64,000 bases of DNA from contig NZ_NJFZ01000028.1 in assembly GCF_002270355.1 (NCBI RefSeq), forward strand, positions 17,312-81,311, written 5' to 3'. The stretch is from Flectobacillus sp. BAB-3569 (lineage in GTDB: Bacteria > Bacteroidota > Bacteroidia > Cytophagales > Spirosomataceae). Positions 61,953 to 64,000 of this stretch are shown piece by piece (within the stretch, counting starts at the first letter, position 1; each line of letters begins with the position of its first letter). The notes beneath the pieces were generated by a model. The model did no database searches and was not told where the DNA came from. It saw only the letters and a program-made list of their open reading frames with translations. A program made the translations under genes and the position numbers.

Positions 61953-62915
61953 TTATTCTCCAATTTTTACTGTACGAATTTGAATAGGTCTTGTTAATGG
62001 TAGTAAGCCTCCCTTCAAAACAATCAATTGGCCTTGATCCATACACATGTAGTTAATAAAACCTGTACCTAGTCCCATGTGTGACTCCTTCAAAATACAC
62101 TTAATAACACGTGTTAAAGGGTATTTTTTAAGCGCAAGATTATAGCCAAATGGCTGATAATAATCTTCCTTCGTAGGATTTGGTTTATCGGTAACCGACA
62201 TTACATTGATATCCTTGATAAAACCTAATGAAGCAGGGTCGTCGCCATCACTAATCCAGTTGGTTCCAATGACACCAATGGCATTTTTATGTGACTTCAC
62301 GTATTCAATTACTTCTTTGTTCGACTTCATTGCAAAAAATGGCACTTTATCTTTCTTATTAATACCAAATTTATCCATCAAGAAAGTCAAATTACTTGAA
62401 TTAGAATTATCAAATACAAGAACTACCTCTTGATTTGCCCCTCCTTTTCCAAACTCAGACCATTTTTTTATCTTCCCTTTCATTAACCCCTCAACATCTT
62501 TGACGGTAATCAAGGTATCTTTATTTGTTTTATTGGTAATCAAAGCCAAAGCATCTCCTGCAAATTTGTAGCTACGATACACAGTACGGTCATCTTCAAA
62601 AACCTTCTTTTCTTTCTCCGTCAACTCTCTTGCTACTACTACAAGTCTAGCCTTGTCATTTAGCATCATATTGATAGCTTCGGTTTCGGGCTTGTACACT
62701 ACGTTAATTTTGGTGTATTTGTATCCCTGCTCAAAAGCATACTTTTCGGCATCTAAAATATTCTGAAAAGACTCATCTACTGCCACTGTTATTTCCCCTT
62801 TGGCAGGGGTATCAGTAGGTGCATTCTCATTTGGGTGGTTGCCTACGTATCCACAAGAAGAAACTAAGGCACCGAGTACACCAAGAGCTGAAACAAACTT
62901 AATATACTTTTTCAT
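61953..62915 (-). CDS. PstS-like periplasmic substrate-binding lipoprotein
   Basis: This 320-residue protein starts with a lipoprotein signal (MKKYIKFVSALGVLGALVSSC, Cys21). It has a type-2 periplasmic binding fold of the PstS family (ITVAVDESFQNIL, LVVVARELTEKEK, IKKWSEFG, GVIGTNWISDG). There are no phosphate-transport permease or ATPase genes nearby, so it is probably not a normal phosphate importer. The TonB and TPR neighbours suggest an envelope role. The substrate is unknown. Confidence 0.82.
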   Translation of the reverse strand: MKKYIKFVSALGVLGALVSSCGYVGNHPNENAPTDTPAKGEITVAVDESFQNILDAEKYAFEQGYKYTKINVVYKPETEAINMMLNDKARLVVVARELTEKEKKVFEDDRTVYRSYKFAGDALALITNKTNKDTLITVKDVEGLMKGKIKKWSEFGKGGANQEVVLVFDNSNSSNLTFLMDKFGINKKDKVPFFAMKSNKEVIEYVKSHKNAIGVIGTNWISDGDDPASLGFIKDINVMSVTDKPNPTKEDYYQPFGYNLALKKYPLTRVIKCILKESHMGLGTGFINYMCMDQGQLIVLKGGLLPLTRPIQIRTVKIGE

Positions 62916-63056
62916 CGCTTTTTGAGATTTATAATATTAACGAAGCACCTAGATGCATCTATATATTTTCTTTGAATAATCTAATTCTATTAACTATCAT
63001 TAACAAAGTCTTACTCTGTCATGAGTATTGCTTATCTGCATCAGCAATAAGCCCTA

Positions 63057-63338
63057 TCACTTCTTGTTGTCGTAATAACGATACTCGGCCTCTTCCTTCT
63101 CTTCCTCTGTATCTTCTTTATATTTTTCAATCGCTCTATATCCTCTATACAAACCATAGATGATAAGAATTGCTCCCCAAGCATAAGACCATTTTATACT
63201 AGGAAAAAACACCTGTGCAAATGCTGAATCTGGCACAATGATTAAGAAAATTCCAATGCCTATGTAGGCTACAGACATCAGTCCAGCAATAATAATTACT
63301 GATATTGAATAATACTTTTGTGAATCTCTTTTTGGCAT
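63057..63338 (-). CDS. small inner-membrane protein with two helices
   Basis: This 93-residue protein has two hydrophobic segments (about 11-34 and 50-65) and a highly charged acidic/basic tail (EKYKEDTEEEKEEAEYRYYD). No known domain is recognised. It lies between the TonB gene and the PstS-like gene on one strand, so it is probably an accessory of the same system. Confidence 0.72.
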   Translation of the reverse strand: MPKRDSQKYYSISVIIIAGLMSVAYIGIGIFLIIVPDSAFAQVFFPSIKWSYAWGAILIIYGLYRGYRAIEKYKEDTEEEKEEAEYRYYDNKK

Positions 63339-63367
63339 CTTTCAAAAATTTAAGTCCCTCTAAAAAT

Positions 63368-63395
63368 GAAACCTGCCAGTTTCCTGACAGGTTTC
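63368..63395 (-). terminator. hairpin between the TonB gene and the small membrane protein gene
   Basis: GAAACCTG and CAGGTTTC flank a 12-nt loop; on the minus strand ATTTTTAG follows. It could attenuate transcription into the downstream genes. Confidence 0.6.
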
Positions 63396-63423
63396 ATACT
63401 AATAAAGACTATAGTAATGCATA

Positions 63424-64000
63424 CTACTCCGACAATACGAAGTTGATAGGCACTGTAAATCTTGAACGAACTGGACGTCCAGACTGTTTACCAGGGTTCC
63501 ATTTTGGAACCATTTTGATTACGCGAACAGCTTCTTCATCGCAACCAAAACCTACTGACTTCAATACTTCAACGCCTTGGATAGATCCGTCAGTGTTTAC
63601 AACGAACTGAACGTAAACTTTACCTTGAACGTTAGCACGTTGTGCAGCAGCAGGGTATTTAAGGTTTTTCTGCAAGAATTTTGCAAAAGCAGGAATACCA
63701 CCTGGGAATTCTGCTTGTTGTTCTACCGCAGTAAAGATTTCTTCTTCAACTGGTTTCGGTGGTTCAACTGGAGCTTCTTCTTTAGCAGGTCTTGCATCTG
63801 GATCCACTGGAGGAGCGATATCATCAGTATTACCTTTAACGCTTTCTGTTGCAGTATTACCTTTGATGTTATCTACCTCTGGTGGAGGTTCAGGTTTTTG
63901 TACCTCTTCATCACGCTTGATTTCCGGAGGTAAAAACTTAGTAGTTGTTACTTTCGGAATATCTTTTGGTGGTGGCGGTGGTGGCGGTGGTGGTGGTGGT
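63424..64000 (-). CDS. tonB: TonB-family energy transducer, 5' part beyond the window
   Basis: The frame is open to the right edge, so only the last ~191 residues are visible. They hold a run of at least 11 Pro at the edge, a Pro/Glu/Lys-rich spacer (EVQKPEPPPEVDN, EEAPVEPPKPVEEE) and a TonB C-terminal domain (GGIPAFAKFLQKNLKYPAAA, GKVYVQFVVNTDGSI, VVKMVPKW-like VIKMVPKWNPGKQ). It passes proton-motive energy to outer-membrane receptors. The membrane anchor lies outside the window; exbB/exbD are probably further upstream (inference). Confidence 0.9.
   Translation of the reverse strand, partial: PPPPPPPPPPPKDIPKVTTTKFLPPEIKRDEEVQKPEPPPEVDNIKGNTATESVKGNTDDIAPPVDPDARPAKEEAPVEPPKPVEEEIFTAVEQQAEFPGGIPAFAKFLQKNLKYPAAAQRANVQGKVYVQFVVNTDGSIQGVEVLKSVGFGCDEEAVRVIKMVPKWNPGKQSGRPVRSRFTVPINFVLSE

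Overview
The window is chromosomal DNA of a Bacteroidota bacterium, most likely order Cytophagales (Spirosomataceae-like; the family level is inference). Reasons: low-to-moderate GC, Bacteroidota promoters of the TTTG / TAnnTTTG type (clearest at 42515-42546), lipoboxes ending in SSC, a separate HldA-type heptose kinase, a DUF5522 protein, and a TonB / PstS-like / TPR gene set. I see no transposase, phage gene, rRNA or CRISPR array. There is one tRNA.

Region 1 (1-2587): a coiled-coil lipoprotein, then an aspartyl protease with a PDZ domain whose signal peptide lies in another frame, across a T8 run.

Region 2 (2588-22208) is a complete nitrate-assimilation island. It holds a NarX/NarL-like two-component pair, NADH nitrite reductase nirB-nirD, the sirohaem enzyme cobA (divergent from nirB), an MFS nitrate transporter (nrtP-like), an outer-membrane porin, an ABC nitrate uptake system (nrtA, nrtB and one ATPase), and an assimilatory nitrate reductase fused to its own NADH/FAD reductase and [2Fe-2S] domain. 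After a small secreted protein comes a sulfite/nitrite-reductase-like protein carrying a rubredoxin tail. Likely flow: nitrate crosses the outer membrane through the porin and the inner membrane by NrtP or NrtABD; the fused NarB reduces it to nitrite; NirBD, using sirohaem made by CobA, reduces nitrite to ammonium. The leaders of nrtP, the porin gene and nrtA carry hairpins with unrelated stems but the same hexaloop TGGGGG (two hairpins in the nrtP leader). They also share a near-identical 15-mer, ATCGCAAAACTCTGT. This is the best candidate here for an undescribed regulatory system.

Region 3 (22435-34327): an ECF sigma factor with its anti-sigma factor, an S41 peptidase, an ACS-type MFS transporter, nrdB, a Nudix-type regulator, moaD and moaA, a heptose kinase, a small unknown protein between two copies of a ~114-nt element, RidA and an acyl carrier protein. 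Region 4 (34554-42078): an RND efflux operon with TolC, its probable TetR regulator with matching palindromes, a thioesterase and a DUF2147 protein. Region 5 (42671-50249): a ComA-like phosphosulfolactate synthase, DedA, aroE, ribD, prmC, a polyprenol-phosphate glycosyltransferase and a GT-C membrane glycosyltransferase. Region 6 (50656-64000): fadN-fadA type beta-oxidation genes, a DUF5522 gene too short for usual ORF cut-offs, ornithine aminotransferase, tRNA-Arg(CCG), a pseudouridine synthase, PPK2, an SDR, and a TonB / small membrane protein / PstS-like / TPR group that runs off the right edge.

Intergenic DNA is rich in dispersed repeats: a MITE-like family with inverted ends, heptamer tracts of the GTGAATT kind, an AGACGCAAT palindrome family, and a terminator-bearing ~106-nt repeat whose stem has changed in a compensatory way.
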